Of a DNA stretch of 64,000 nucleotides, positions 27,797 through 36,093 are shown piece by piece. The translations under genes were made by a program, and so were the position numbers. Every line of letters begins with the position of its first letter. Position 1 is the stretch's first letter. The DNA comes from Paracoccus sanguinis (GTDB lineage: Bacteria > Pseudomonadota > Alphaproteobacteria > Rhodobacterales > Rhodobacteraceae), in the NCBI RefSeq assembly GCF_900106665.1, contig NZ_FNNA01000002.1:1-64000 (forward strand), in the 5' to 3' direction. The notes beneath the pieces were generated by a model. It saw only the letters and a program-made list of their open reading frames with translations, searched no databases and was not told where the DNA came from.

Positions 27797-30700
27797 ATGC
27801 CTGACAGCGACACCCCTGCCCCGCGTCGCCTGACCGGCGCGTTCGCCCCCAACCCCCGCGCGCCGTTCGTCGAGTTGGGCGTGACCACGGCCTTCAGCTT
27901 CCTGCGCGGCGCCTCGCACGCCGACGAGCTGGCCGCGACGGCGAGCCTGCTCGGCTATGACGCGCTCGGGGTCGCGGACCTCAACAGCCTTGCCGGCGTG
28001 GTGCGGCTGCACGCCGCCGCCCGCACCGCCCGGCTGCGCCCGGTGATCGGGGCGCGCATCGTGCTCGCGGACGGGACCGGGTTTCTCGCCTATCCGACCG
28101 ACCGGGCGGCCTATGGGCGGCTCTCGGCGCTGATCTCGAAAGGGCGGCGGCACGATCTGGAGGGGGCGTGGCAGGCCAAGGGGGTGTGCGACCTGTCGCT
28201 CGACGATCTGGCCGCCCATGCCGAGGGCGTGCAGCTCATCTGGCGGCCCGACCCCGAGCGGCCCGAGGACCTGTCGGTGCTGCCCGCGCTCGCCGCGCGG
28301 CTGCCGAGCCTGCGCCACGTCGCGGCAAGCTGGCGCTACAGCGGCGACGACGTGGCGCGGATCAACCGGCTGGACCGGGCGGCGCGGGCCGCGGGGCTGT
28401 CGATCCTCGCCACCAACGACGTCCATTACCACGTCCCGGACCGCCGGCCGCTGCAGGACGTGATGACCTGCATCCGCACCGGAACGACCATCGACCAGGC
28501 CGGGCTGATCCTCTCACCCAACGCCGAGCGGCATCTCAAGCCCCCGGCCGAGATGGCGCGCCTCTTCTCACGCTGGCCCCACGCCATCCGCGCCACGCGC
28601 GAGGTCGCCGACGCCTGCCGCTTTGCCCTGACCGACCTCAGCTACGACTATCCGCGCCGGACCGCGCCACCGGGCCGCGCGCCGCAGGAGTACCTCGAAG
28701 AGATCACATGGGCGGGCGCCGCCGCGCGTTATCCCGCGGGCATCCCCGAGAAGGTGCGGGCGTCGCTCGACAAGGAACTGCGGGTGATCGCCGGCAAGGA
28801 CATCGCGCGCTATTTCCTGACCATCCGCGACATCGTGGATTACGCCCGCAGCCGCGGCATCCTGTGCCAGGGCCGCGGCTCGGCGGCCAACAGCGCGGTC
28901 TGCTTCGTGCTCGGCATCACCCCCGTCGATCCCGCCCATCACGAGCTGCTGTTCGAGCGCTTCATCAACGCCAAGCGCGACGAGCCCCCCGACATCGACG
29001 TGGATTTCGAGCATGAGCGCCGCGAGGAGGTGATCCAGCACATCTACGAGACCTACGGCCGCGACCACGCGGCGCTCTGCGCGACCGTCATCCACTATCG
29101 CCCCCGCAGCGCCATCCGCGAGGTCGGCAAGGCGATGGGCCTGTCCGAGGACGTGACCGCCGCGCTCGCCAACACCGTCTGGGGATCGTGGGGCGAGGAT
29201 CTGGGCCACGCGGGCGAAACCGGGCTCGACCTTACCGACCGGCGGCTGGCGATGACGATCCGGCTGGCCGAGCAGATGATCGGGATGCCGCGCCATCTCA
29301 GCCAGCACGTCGGCGGCTTCATCCTGACCGAGGGGTTGCTGACCGAGACCGTGCCGATCGGCAACGGCGCCATGCCCGAGCGCAGCTTCATCGAGTGGGA
29401 CAAGGACGACATCGACGAACTGCGCATCCTCAAGGTGGATGTGCTGGCGCTGGGGATGCTGACCTGCATCCGCAAGTGCTTCGACCTGATCGCCGCCCAT
29501 CACGGCCGGGCGCTCACGCTCGCCACCATCCCGGCGGAAGACCCCGACGTCTATGCGATGCTGTCGGCCGGCGACAGCGTGGGCGTGTTCCAGGTGGAAA
29601 GCCAGGCGCAGATGAACATGCTGCCGCGGCTCAAGCCCAAAACCTTCTACGACCTGGTGATCGAGGTCGCCATCGTCCGCCCCGGCCCGATCCAGGGCGA
29701 CATGGTCCACCCCTACCTGCGCCGCCGCAACGGGCAGGAGCCGGTCGAGTACCCCGCCCCCGCCGGCGGCGACCCGGACGAGCTGCGCAACATCCTCGGC
29801 CGTACGCTGGGGGTGCCGATCTTTCAGGAACAGGCGATGAAGATCGCCATGGTCGCGGCCGAGTTCGACCCCGTCGAGGCCGAAGAGCTGCGCAAGGCGA
29901 TGGCCACCTTCCGCTCGCGCGGAACCATCGAGCAGTTGCAGGACAAGATGATCGGCCGGATGGTCGGGCGCGGCTATGACGAGGCCTTTGCCCGGCGCTG
30001 CTTCGACCAGATCAAGGGCTTCGGCGAATACGGCTTCCCGGAAAGCCACGCGGCGGCCTTTGCCCATCTGGTCTATGTGTCGGCGTGGCTCAAGCACCAC
30101 TACCCCGACGCCTTTGCCGCGGCGCTGCTGAACAGCCAGCCGATGGGGTTCTATGCGCCCGCCCAGATCGTCCGCGACGCGCGCGAACACGGGGTCGAGC
30201 TGCGGGCGGCGGATGTGAACTTCTCGGACTGGGACAACACGCTCGAGCCCGCGTCGGGCACCGTGCCGCCCCCGGCCGGGCGCTCCGGTCCGCCCGGGCA
30301 CGTGGGGGCGAGCGGACAGGCGTTCGCGCTGCGCCTCGGGCTCAGGCAGATCGACGGGCTGGGCCAGGCCGCGGTGCGCCGGCTCACGGCGGCGCGCGAC
30401 ACGCCCTTTGCCGGCGTCGAGGATCTGCGCCGGCGCAGCGGCGTCGATGCCCGCACCCTGCGCCAGCTGGCCGCCGGGGATGCGTTCCGTTCGGCCGGGC
30501 TCGACCGCCGCGCGGCTCTGTGGGAGGCGCGGGCGATCAAGGATGCGCCCGACCTGCCGCTCTTTGCCGTGGACGAGGGCGCCGAGCCGCCCGTCACCCT
30601 GCCCGAGATGCCGGCGGCCGAGCAGGTGGTGGCCGATTACCAGACCCTGCGGCTGTCCCTGAAGGCGCATCCGCTGCGCTTCCTGCGCCGCAGCCTGGCC

Positions 30701-31096
30701 GCGCAGGGGCACGTGACCGCCGCGGGGCTCTCCGCCCGCCCGGCCGGCGCGCGGGTCAGGATGGCAGGGCTGGTGCTGATCCGGCAGCGCCCCGGCTCGG
30801 CCAAGGGCGTGTGCTTCATCACCCTCGAGGACGAGACGGGCAGCGCGAACCTCGTGCTCTGGCCCAAGGTCTTCGAGCGGTTCCGGCGGGCGGCGATGAC
30901 TGCGCGGGTGATGGTCGTCGAGGGGCGCCTGCAGCGCAGCGACGGCGTGACCCACATCGTCGCCGAGCATCTGGCCGATCGCAGCGACGTGCTGGCCCGG
31001 CTGGCGCGGGTCGAGCGGATCACGCCGCCTGCGGCGCAGGCCCCGGCCCATCCGCGCAACATCCGCGTGCTGCCGGCGTCGCGGGATTTCCACTGA
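27797..31096 (+). CDS. dnaE2: Error-prone DNA polymerase III alpha subunit
   Basis: A 1099-residue DnaE2. It starts with a PHP domain (FSFLRGASHADELA, residues about 30-45). The C-family polymerase core follows, with GRGSAANSAVCFVLGIT and the catalytic PDIDVDFEHERREE (acidic pair near residue 400), then ADLNSL- and tetra-helix blocks and an OB domain (VRMAGLVLIRQRPGSAKG) near the end. It performs translesion synthesis with ImuA and ImuB during the SOS response. An SOS box lies upstream. It ends 9 bp from the end of imuB, which comes from the other direction; the usual arrangement is a single imuA-imuB-dnaE2 operon. Confidence 0.95.
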   Translation: MPDSDTPAPRRLTGAFAPNPRAPFVELGVTTAFSFLRGASHADELAATASLLGYDALGVADLNSLAGVVRLHAAARTARLRPVIGARIVLADGTGFLAYPTDRAAYGRLSALISKGRRHDLEGAWQAKGVCDLSLDDLAAHAEGVQLIWRPDPERPEDLSVLPALAARLPSLRHVAASWRYSGDDVARINRLDRAARAAGLSILATNDVHYHVPDRRPLQDVMTCIRTGTTIDQAGLILSPNAERHLKPPAEMARLFSRWPHAIRATREVADACRFALTDLSYDYPRRTAPPGRAPQEYLEEITWAGAAARYPAGIPEKVRASLDKELRVIAGKDIARYFLTIRDIVDYARSRGILCQGRGSAANSAVCFVLGITPVDPAHHELLFERFINAKRDEPPDIDVDFEHERREEVIQHIYETYGRDHAALCATVIHYRPRSAIREVGKAMGLSEDVTAALANTVWGSWGEDLGHAGETGLDLTDRRLAMTIRLAEQMIGMPRHLSQHVGGFILTEGLLTETVPIGNGAMPERSFIEWDKDDIDELRILKVDVLALGMLTCIRKCFDLIAAHHGRALTLATIPAEDPDVYAMLSAGDSVGVFQVESQAQMNMLPRLKPKTFYDLVIEVAIVRPGPIQGDMVHPYLRRRNGQEPVEYPAPAGGDPDELRNILGRTLGVPIFQEQAMKIAMVAAEFDPVEAEELRKAMATFRSRGTIEQLQDKMIGRMVGRGYDEAFARRCFDQIKGFGEYGFPESHAAAFAHLVYVSAWLKHHYPDAFAAALLNSQPMGFYAPAQIVRDAREHGVELRAADVNFSDWDNTLEPASGTVPPPAGRSGPPGHVGASGQAFALRLGLRQIDGLGQAAVRRLTAARDTPFAGVEDLRRRSGVDARTLRQLAAGDAFRSAGLDRRAALWEARAIKDAPDLPLFAVDEGAEPPVTLPEMPAAEQVVADYQTLRLSLKAHPLRFLRRSLAAQGHVTAAGLSARPAGARVRMAGLVLIRQRPGSAKGVCFITLEDETGSANLVLWPKVFERFRRAAMTARVMVVEGRLQRSDGVTHIVAEHLADRSDVLARLARVERITPPAAQAPAHPRNIRVLPASRDFH

Positions 31097-31105
31097 GCGG
31101 CATGC

Positions 31106-34100
31106 TCAGGCGAACACCCCGTGCAGGAACCACCGCGGCGCGCCGCCGCGGCCGTCACCCGCCATCCCCTCGCGGAAGATCCAGAGCCGGCGGCCGTGCT
31201 CGTCCTCGATGCGGAAATAGTCGCGCAGCCGCACCCCCGGCCGGTCGCGCCACCACTCGGGCGCGATGCGCTCGGGCCCGGCAAAGCGGGCCGCGCGCAG
31301 GATCTGGCGGCGCCAGACGAACTGCGCGGGCGGGCCGTCCGGGACGGCGTAGAGGACGCGGATCTCCTCGGGCGGGTCGAAGAGGCGGATGGGACGCGGC
31401 GAGAGGAGCGGCGGGGCGGAGAGGGGCGGAGAGGCCGCCGCCGGGATGAGGGGGGGAGCGACGGCCGCGAGGGTGGGGGCCGGGCGCGCGGGGGAGGGGT
31501 CGGGGCGTGCGGGGGCCGGGGCGCGGGTGACAGAGCGCAAGGGTGAGGCGGGATCGGCCGCCGGGTCCGACGACCTGCCCGTCGGCAGCGCCGGTTCGGG
31601 GCTGGGGTTGCCCTCCGCTCGGGAGGCGGGGCACGGGTCGGTCTGGGGAGCGCCCCGAACCGCGCCAGGAGAGGTCGCCTGGCGGGGGCCGGGCGGGCAA
31701 GGGGTGTTCTTGCAGGCAGGTGACGGCGCCCCGTCGGATTCGACCTTCGGCCGGGGGACCGAACGCAGGCCGCTCGGGCGGGCGGGAGAGCAAACCAAAA
31801 AACGCTCCGAACGCGCGGCTGAAGCGTGAACCACTCGGACATCCGCCTGCCCCCTCCCCGCGATCACGGGCGAGGAGCCGTCTCGGAAAGCCTCGCTTGC
31901 TTCTTCGCCCTTCGCCGGGCTTTCTGCCTCTGGCGCCGTATCGGACGACACCTTCTGTGCGGTGCCGGGAAAAGGTTGAACCACATCTACGGTGACCCCC
32001 TGCGCCGCCGGCCCTTGCACCAACCGGACTTCGGCCTGCCCATCGCGCCCGATGAGCTGAAAGGGGAATCTCCGAATGGCTCCGTTCGCTCCCTCCTCCT
32101 TCGCCTGCCCTCCTGCCTCACGCACCGCATGGGACGACGCCCGCTGCGCCTTGCTGGGCACGGGTTGGACCGCGCCTGCGGTCACCCGCTGCTCCGCCGG
32201 CCCTTTCGCCAAACGGACTTCGGCCTGCCCTTCGCGCACGATAACCTGAAAGGCGCCATCCCGGATGGCCTGATTTGCTTCCTCGCCATTCGCCCGACTT
32301 TCTGCCTGTCGCGCCGCATCGGACGACACCTGCTGCGCCTTGCCGGGCAGGGGTTGGACGACCCCGGCAGTTAACCCCTGTACCGCCCGCCCTAGTGCCA
32401 ACCGGGCTTCGGCCTGCCCGCCACGCGCCATGACCTGAAAAGGGAAGCTCCGAACGGCCTCACAGCCTTCCTCGCCCTTTGTGTGACTTTCTGACTGTCG
32501 CACCGCATCGGACGACACCAGCTGCGCCTTGCCGGGCACGGGTTGAGCAGCCCTGAGGGTTACTTCCTGAGCCGCAAGCCACCTTGCGATCGTGACTTCA
32601 GCTTGACCACCGCGCACCATGGCCTGAGAGGCGCCATCACGGATTGGCTCACAGCCTTCCTCGCCTTTCGCCTGTCCCGCTGTCTCTCGCGTCGTGTCGG
32701 ATGACACCGGCTGGGCCCCGCTTGGCACCACGCGCAGAGCCGCCCCGATGCCCCCCAGCGCCGTCGGCCATTGCCCCAACCCGGCTTCAGCCTGCCCGCC
32801 GCGCACGATCGTTGGCGAGGGGCGGTCTCGGAGCAACTCGCAGCCTTCCTCGCGCTTCGCCCTCCCCCTTGTCTCTCGCGCAGTATCGGACGGCACCTTC
32901 TCCACGCCGCCACCCGTCACGGCTTGAGCCTCCCCGACCCTTCCGTTCTGCGCCACCAGCCGTGGTGCTCCATCAACGCACCGCGGCGTGCGCGCCACAA
33001 CCCCCGTCTTCCTCCCCCTCCCCGCCCCCGCCCCCCCGCCGACCTCCAGCACCCCCCCGGGCCCCTCGGCGCGCTCGGGGATGTGGCTTTCGCGGGCGAC
33101 GGGGCAGCTGATCGGACCGGGGCCGAAGCGCGCCGTCAGCCGGTCCACCAGCCGCGCCAGCTCCAGCGCGTGGTCCGGGCCCTCGGCGTCCAGCCGGGGC
33201 TGCGCCGGCTCGAGCGGTTCCGTCGCCAGCGCCGTCAGGGTGATGAGGTCGAAGCCGTAGCCCGGGTCCAGCCTGTCCAGCCGGTCGCCCCAGAGGCGCA
33301 GCAGATGCGCCGCCTCGCGCGAGGGGGCGGCGCAGCGGGCCACCACGTCGCGGCGCTCGCCGTCCACGCGGAACACCGACAGGCGCAGCCGCCGGCAGCC
33401 CTGGTCGCGGGCCGCCATCGCCGCGCAGACCTCGGCGGTCAGGCCCGGCAGCCAGTCGCGCGGGTCCATCACCGGCTCGGCCAGCCGGGCCACGGCCTGA
33501 AACAGCGGCGGCGGCTCGGGGGCGCCCACCGGCTCGGCCAGCGCGCCGCGCAGCTGGTCCAGCCGGATCAGCGGGTCGTCCTCGCGCGGGGCGCGGTTGA
33601 AGCGGCGCATCAGCGACAGCCGCGGGATCGCCGCCAGCGCCGCCACGGTCTTGAGCCCCAGCCGGCCGAGCAGCAGGCAGGTCTCGGCCGAGAGCCGCAG
33701 CGCCTCGACCGGCAGCGGGTCGAGATCGGCAAGGTCGTGGCAGACCGCCCGCTCGGGCCCGAACCGCGCGAGCGCCCAGGCCGCCCCCCAGCCGGGTGCC
33801 ACCGCCACCCGCGCGGTCAGCCCGGCCGAGGCGAAACGGCCCTGGATGTCGGCCAGCATCGCCGCCTCGCCCCCGAAGAGATGCGCCACGCCGGTGGTGT
33901 CGATCACCATCCCCGCGGCGCCGTCGGGGGCCGAGAGCGGCCCCCAGCGCCGCGCCCAGTGGACCAGCCGCGCCAGCGCCGCGGCATCCTCGGCCGGGCG
34001 GGCCTCGTCGATCCGCAGCCCGGGGCAGAGCGCGGTGCTGGCCGTCACCAGCGCCCCGCGCCGCACCCCGCCCTGGGCCGCGGCGCGGTTGGCGTCGTGG

Positions 34101-34231
34101 ATGACCTGCCCCTTCGGACCCGGCGCCGAGAGCGCCACGGGCAGGTCAGCGGGCCAGTCGGGATGGGCCCGCTGCCAGCGCTCCATCGCCAGCGAGGGCA
34201 GAAAAATCGAGACGATCCGCCGCCCGGTCAT
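31106..34231 (-). CDS. imuB: ImuB, inactive Y-family polymerase, with a large repeat insertion
   Basis: A 1041-residue ImuB, about twice the family norm of roughly 500. The N-terminal 390 residues are Y-family-like (MTGRRIVSIFLPSLAMERW) but lack the catalytic acidic residues, as expected for ImuB, which is a clamp-binding adaptor in SOS mutagenesis. Residues 447 to about 811 consist of six 63-residue tandem units. A Pro/Ala/Ser-rich linker follows. The normal C-terminal DUF6504-type domain (PIRLFDPPEEIRVLY to HGVFA) closes the protein. No stop interrupts the insertion, so the full-length protein may be made. The start overlaps the end of imuA by 86 bp, suggesting coupling. Confidence 0.9.
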   Translation of the reverse strand: MTGRRIVSIFLPSLAMERWQRAHPDWPADLPVALSAPGPKGQVIHDANRAAAQGGVRRGALVTASTALCPGLRIDEARPAEDAAALARLVHWARRWGPLSAPDGAAGMVIDTTGVAHLFGGEAAMLADIQGRFASAGLTARVAVAPGWGAAWALARFGPERAVCHDLADLDPLPVEALRLSAETCLLLGRLGLKTVAALAAIPRLSLMRRFNRAPREDDPLIRLDQLRGALAEPVGAPEPPPLFQAVARLAEPVMDPRDWLPGLTAEVCAAMAARDQGCRRLRLSVFRVDGERRDVVARCAAPSREAAHLLRLWGDRLDRLDPGYGFDLITLTALATEPLEPAQPRLDAEGPDHALELARLVDRLTARFGPGPISCPVARESHIPERAEGPGGVLEVGGGAGAGRGRKTGVVARTPRCVDGAPRLVAQNGRVGEAQAVTGGGVEKVPSDTARETRGRAKREEGCELLRDRPSPTIVRGGQAEAGLGQWPTALGGIGAALRVVPSGAQPVSSDTTRETAGQAKGEEGCEPIRDGASQAMVRGGQAEVTIARWLAAQEVTLRAAQPVPGKAQLVSSDAVRQSESHTKGEEGCEAVRSFPFQVMARGGQAEARLALGRAVQGLTAGVVQPLPGKAQQVSSDAARQAESRANGEEANQAIRDGAFQVIVREGQAEVRLAKGPAEQRVTAGAVQPVPSKAQRASSHAVREAGGQAKEEGANGAIRRFPFQLIGRDGQAEVRLVQGPAAQGVTVDVVQPFPGTAQKVSSDTAPEAESPAKGEEASEAFRDGSSPVIAGRGQADVRVVHASAARSERFLVCSPARPSGLRSVPRPKVESDGAPSPACKNTPCPPGPRQATSPGAVRGAPQTDPCPASRAEGNPSPEPALPTGRSSDPAADPASPLRSVTRAPAPARPDPSPARPAPTLAAVAPPLIPAAASPPLSAPPLLSPRPIRLFDPPEEIRVLYAVPDGPPAQFVWRRQILRAARFAGPERIAPEWWRDRPGVRLRDYFRIEDEHGRRLWIFREGMAGDGRGGAPRWFLHGVFA
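31799..32893 (-). repeat. 189-bp in-frame tandem repeat array inside imuB
   Basis: Six units recur with an exact 189-bp period. The marker tcgga or its variant lies at 31941, 32130, 32319, 32508, 32697 and 32886. In protein each unit is 63 residues: an SSDT/SSDA start, a KGEEG-like acid-base patch, RGGQAEVRL in the middle, and QPVPGKAQ at the end. The units are diverged (roughly half identical by eye), so the array is not recent. The sixth unit in protein order is partial. Confidence 0.92.
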
Positions 34232-34859
34232 GGCGCACCACCCAGGTCCCCGGCTGCCCGTCGCGGCAGCGGAAGAGCTCGGCCCGCCAGCGCGGGTCGC
34301 CGGGCGCGAAGGGGTCGTCGGGATCGGGCGCCGAGGGCAGGCTGGTGATCCGCCAGCGCTGCCGCGCGGCGCTCGGCTGGGCTGAGGCGCGGTGCCGGAT
34401 CAGCCAGCACACCCGCCCCGCCCGCTCGGCCCTGAGCGCCAGCCGCCGTGTGGCGGTGAAGCTCAGCGCCGGAGGGTCGCCGTGGATCTCGCCCACCACG
34501 GCGGCGAGGGGGGCGGAGAGCCCGTCCTCCATCGCCGCCAGCACGTCCACCGGGCGCGAGAGGTCCAGCCGCAGCAGCCGCCGCCCCATCCCGGCGAGGC
34601 AGGGCACCCCATGCTCGCGCCGCGCCATGCGGTCCTGCGCCCAGAGCACCAGCCCCGGCGGCAGTGCCGCCAGCGCAAAGCCGATCGCCCCGGCATCGAG
34701 CGGATGGGCCGAGAACGCCTCGGACAGCGTCGGCAGGGTGAGCGCCGGGGCGTGCGGCTGCGTCTGGCCGGAGGCCAGGGCCCCGCCGGTCGGCAGAGCC
34801 GGCGGGGACGGAAGCAGCGGCCGCGGCCCGGCCTGCGGGGGAAAGGTGATCGGGATCAT
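34146..34859 (-). CDS. imuA: ImuA, SulA/RecA-like SOS mutagenesis protein
   Basis: A 237-residue ImuA. ATG 34859 is chosen; the frame extends to 34919 but that would place the SOS box inside the coding region. Family blocks are LSEAFSAHPLDAGAIGFALAALPPG, LVLWAQDRMA and the RecA-like LPCLAGMGRRLLRLDLSRP-type core (here CLAGMGRRLLRLDLS). It acts with ImuB and DnaE2 in damage-induced mutagenesis. Its end overlaps imuB. Transcription would begin near the SOS box at 34880-34894. Confidence 0.88.
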   Translation of the reverse strand: MIPITFPPQAGPRPLLPSPPALPTGGALASGQTQPHAPALTLPTLSEAFSAHPLDAGAIGFALAALPPGLVLWAQDRMARREHGVPCLAGMGRRLLRLDLSRPVDVLAAMEDGLSAPLAAVVGEIHGDPPALSFTATRRLALRAERAGRVCWLIRHRASAQPSAARQRWRITSLPSAPDPDDPFAPGDPRWRAELFRCRDGQPGTWVVRHDRAADRLDFSALAGDGALAAGPSRLAR

Positions 34860-34879
34860 GCATGGCAACGGGAACGGAT

Positions 34880-34894
34880 GTTCTTTCTTTGTTC
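34880..34894 (-). promoter_or_regulatory. LexA (SOS) box for imuA-imuB
   Basis: On the plus strand GTTCTTTCTTTGTTC, i.e. GAAC-N7-GAAC on the coding strand. It ends 21 bp before the imuA start, where it would cover the promoter. Together with the box at 27630 it places both arms of the mutasome under LexA. Confidence 0.85.
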
Positions 34895-35217
34895 TCGTCC
34901 TTGCGGGTCGATTCGTCAACCTTTGCGTGGGAGGGCGGATGAAATTGGAGGGGGACGGCCTCGGCGGGAGAGGATCAGCAGCCTGCGCGGTCGGGCCGAG
35001 GGAGGGCTACAGGCAGAGGCTTGAACGGAGAAGCTCAGGGCAGGCCCACCGTGACGGTCGAGGGCATGGGAGAGGTCCAAGCGGAGCCGCGGGCAAAGCC
35101 AGCGGTGAAGTCATGGAGAACGCTAGGGAAGGCCGAAAGGCCCCGCTGCAAACGCCAAGCGCGCCTTGGCTCCCCCGCGCCCGTAGCTTCTCTCCTTCCG
35201 GCCCCCCTATCCCCACC
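34895..35217. other. Intergenic region between apbE and imuA
   Basis: No gene is supported. A short ggcc-gaaa-ggcc hairpin at 35131-35142 might help end the apbE transcript. The imuA promoter lies at the left edge. Confidence 0.4.
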
Positions 35218-36093
35218 TCACCACAACGCCGCAACCCCCTTGGCCTGCGCGAGCAGCACCCCCGCCTCCTGCGGCAGGATCATCAGCGCCGTCGCCCAGG
35301 CATCGGCCCGGGCGCAGCTGTGGGCGAGCACCGTCACCGCGGACACGCCCTGCGCGGGCAGCCCGCTGCGCGGGTTCATCGTGTGCGACACCCGCCGCCC
35401 GCCGACCTCGACGAAATGCCGATAGTCGCCCGACGAGGCGAGCGCAGTGCCCGCGATCTCGATCATCCCGCGGGCGGCGCGGCGGCCGGGCTCGGGGCGC
35501 TCGACCGCCACCCCCCAGGGGCGGCCGTCGGGGCGGGTGCCCAAGGCCACCAGCTCTCCATCCAGCCCGAGCAGCGCCTGCCCGACGCCCATCGCCCGCG
35601 CCACCTCGGCCATCGCATCGACCGCGTGACCCTTGGCGATCCCGTCGAGCGTCAGCGTGAGGTCGGCGTGCTTGCGCGCCCGGCCGCGGGCGGGGTCCAG
35701 CTCCAGCGCCTGCGCGGTGGCATTCGCCGCGCGCGGCGGGGCCGACATCGCCGCGGGCCGGACCACACCGCGGGCAGCGCCGAAGCCCCAGGCCGCGGCC
35801 AGCCCGCCCATGCCGATGTCGAAGAGCCCGCCCGTCTCGCGCCCCATCTCGAGCGACAGGGCGAGCAGGGCCAGCAGCCCCTCCGGCAGCGCCACCCACG
35901 CCCCGACCGGGGCGGCGTTGAGGCGGCAGAGGTCGCTGTCGGGGCGCCAGAGGCTCGCCTCGGCCTCGACCCGCTCGACCGCGGCGGCGAGCGCGGCGCC
36001 GAGACCGGGGGGCGGGTCGGCCAGCCGCGCGGTCCAGCGGCTGCCCATCGCCGGGCCGGAGAGGGTGACGAGGTCAGTAGGTGTCCTCGACAT
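35218..36093 (-). CDS. apbE: FAD:protein FMN transferase
   Basis: A 291-residue ApbE. It attaches FMN from FAD to Ser or Thr of extracytoplasmic proteins. Family motifs are GPAMGSRWTARL at the N-terminus, TGGLFDIGMGGLAAAWGFG, LTLDGIAKGHAVD, and RVSHTMNPRSGLP, with SCARADAWATALM near the end holding the metal-site aspartate. No clear signal peptide is seen, unlike many ApbE proteins, so the start or the export route is uncertain. It overlaps the upstream PepSY reductase gene by 20 bp. Likely targets are the DUF2271 protein and perhaps the PepSY protein of the same operon, which carry matching motifs. Confidence 0.93.
   Translation of the reverse strand: MSRTPTDLVTLSGPAMGSRWTARLADPPPGLGAALAAAVERVEAEASLWRPDSDLCRLNAAPVGAWVALPEGLLALLALSLEMGRETGGLFDIGMGGLAAAWGFGAARGVVRPAAMSAPPRAANATAQALELDPARGRARKHADLTLTLDGIAKGHAVDAMAEVARAMGVGQALLGLDGELVALGTRPDGRPWGVAVERPEPGRRAARGMIEIAGTALASSGDYRHFVEVGGRRVSHTMNPRSGLPAQGVSAVTVLAHSCARADAWATALMILPQEAGVLLAQAKGVAALW

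Noticed and set aside
31799..32893. Possible CRISPR array
   Set aside because: The 189-bp units are contiguous, diverged, in frame and have no unique spacers or nearby cas genes, so they are protein-coding tandem repeats.
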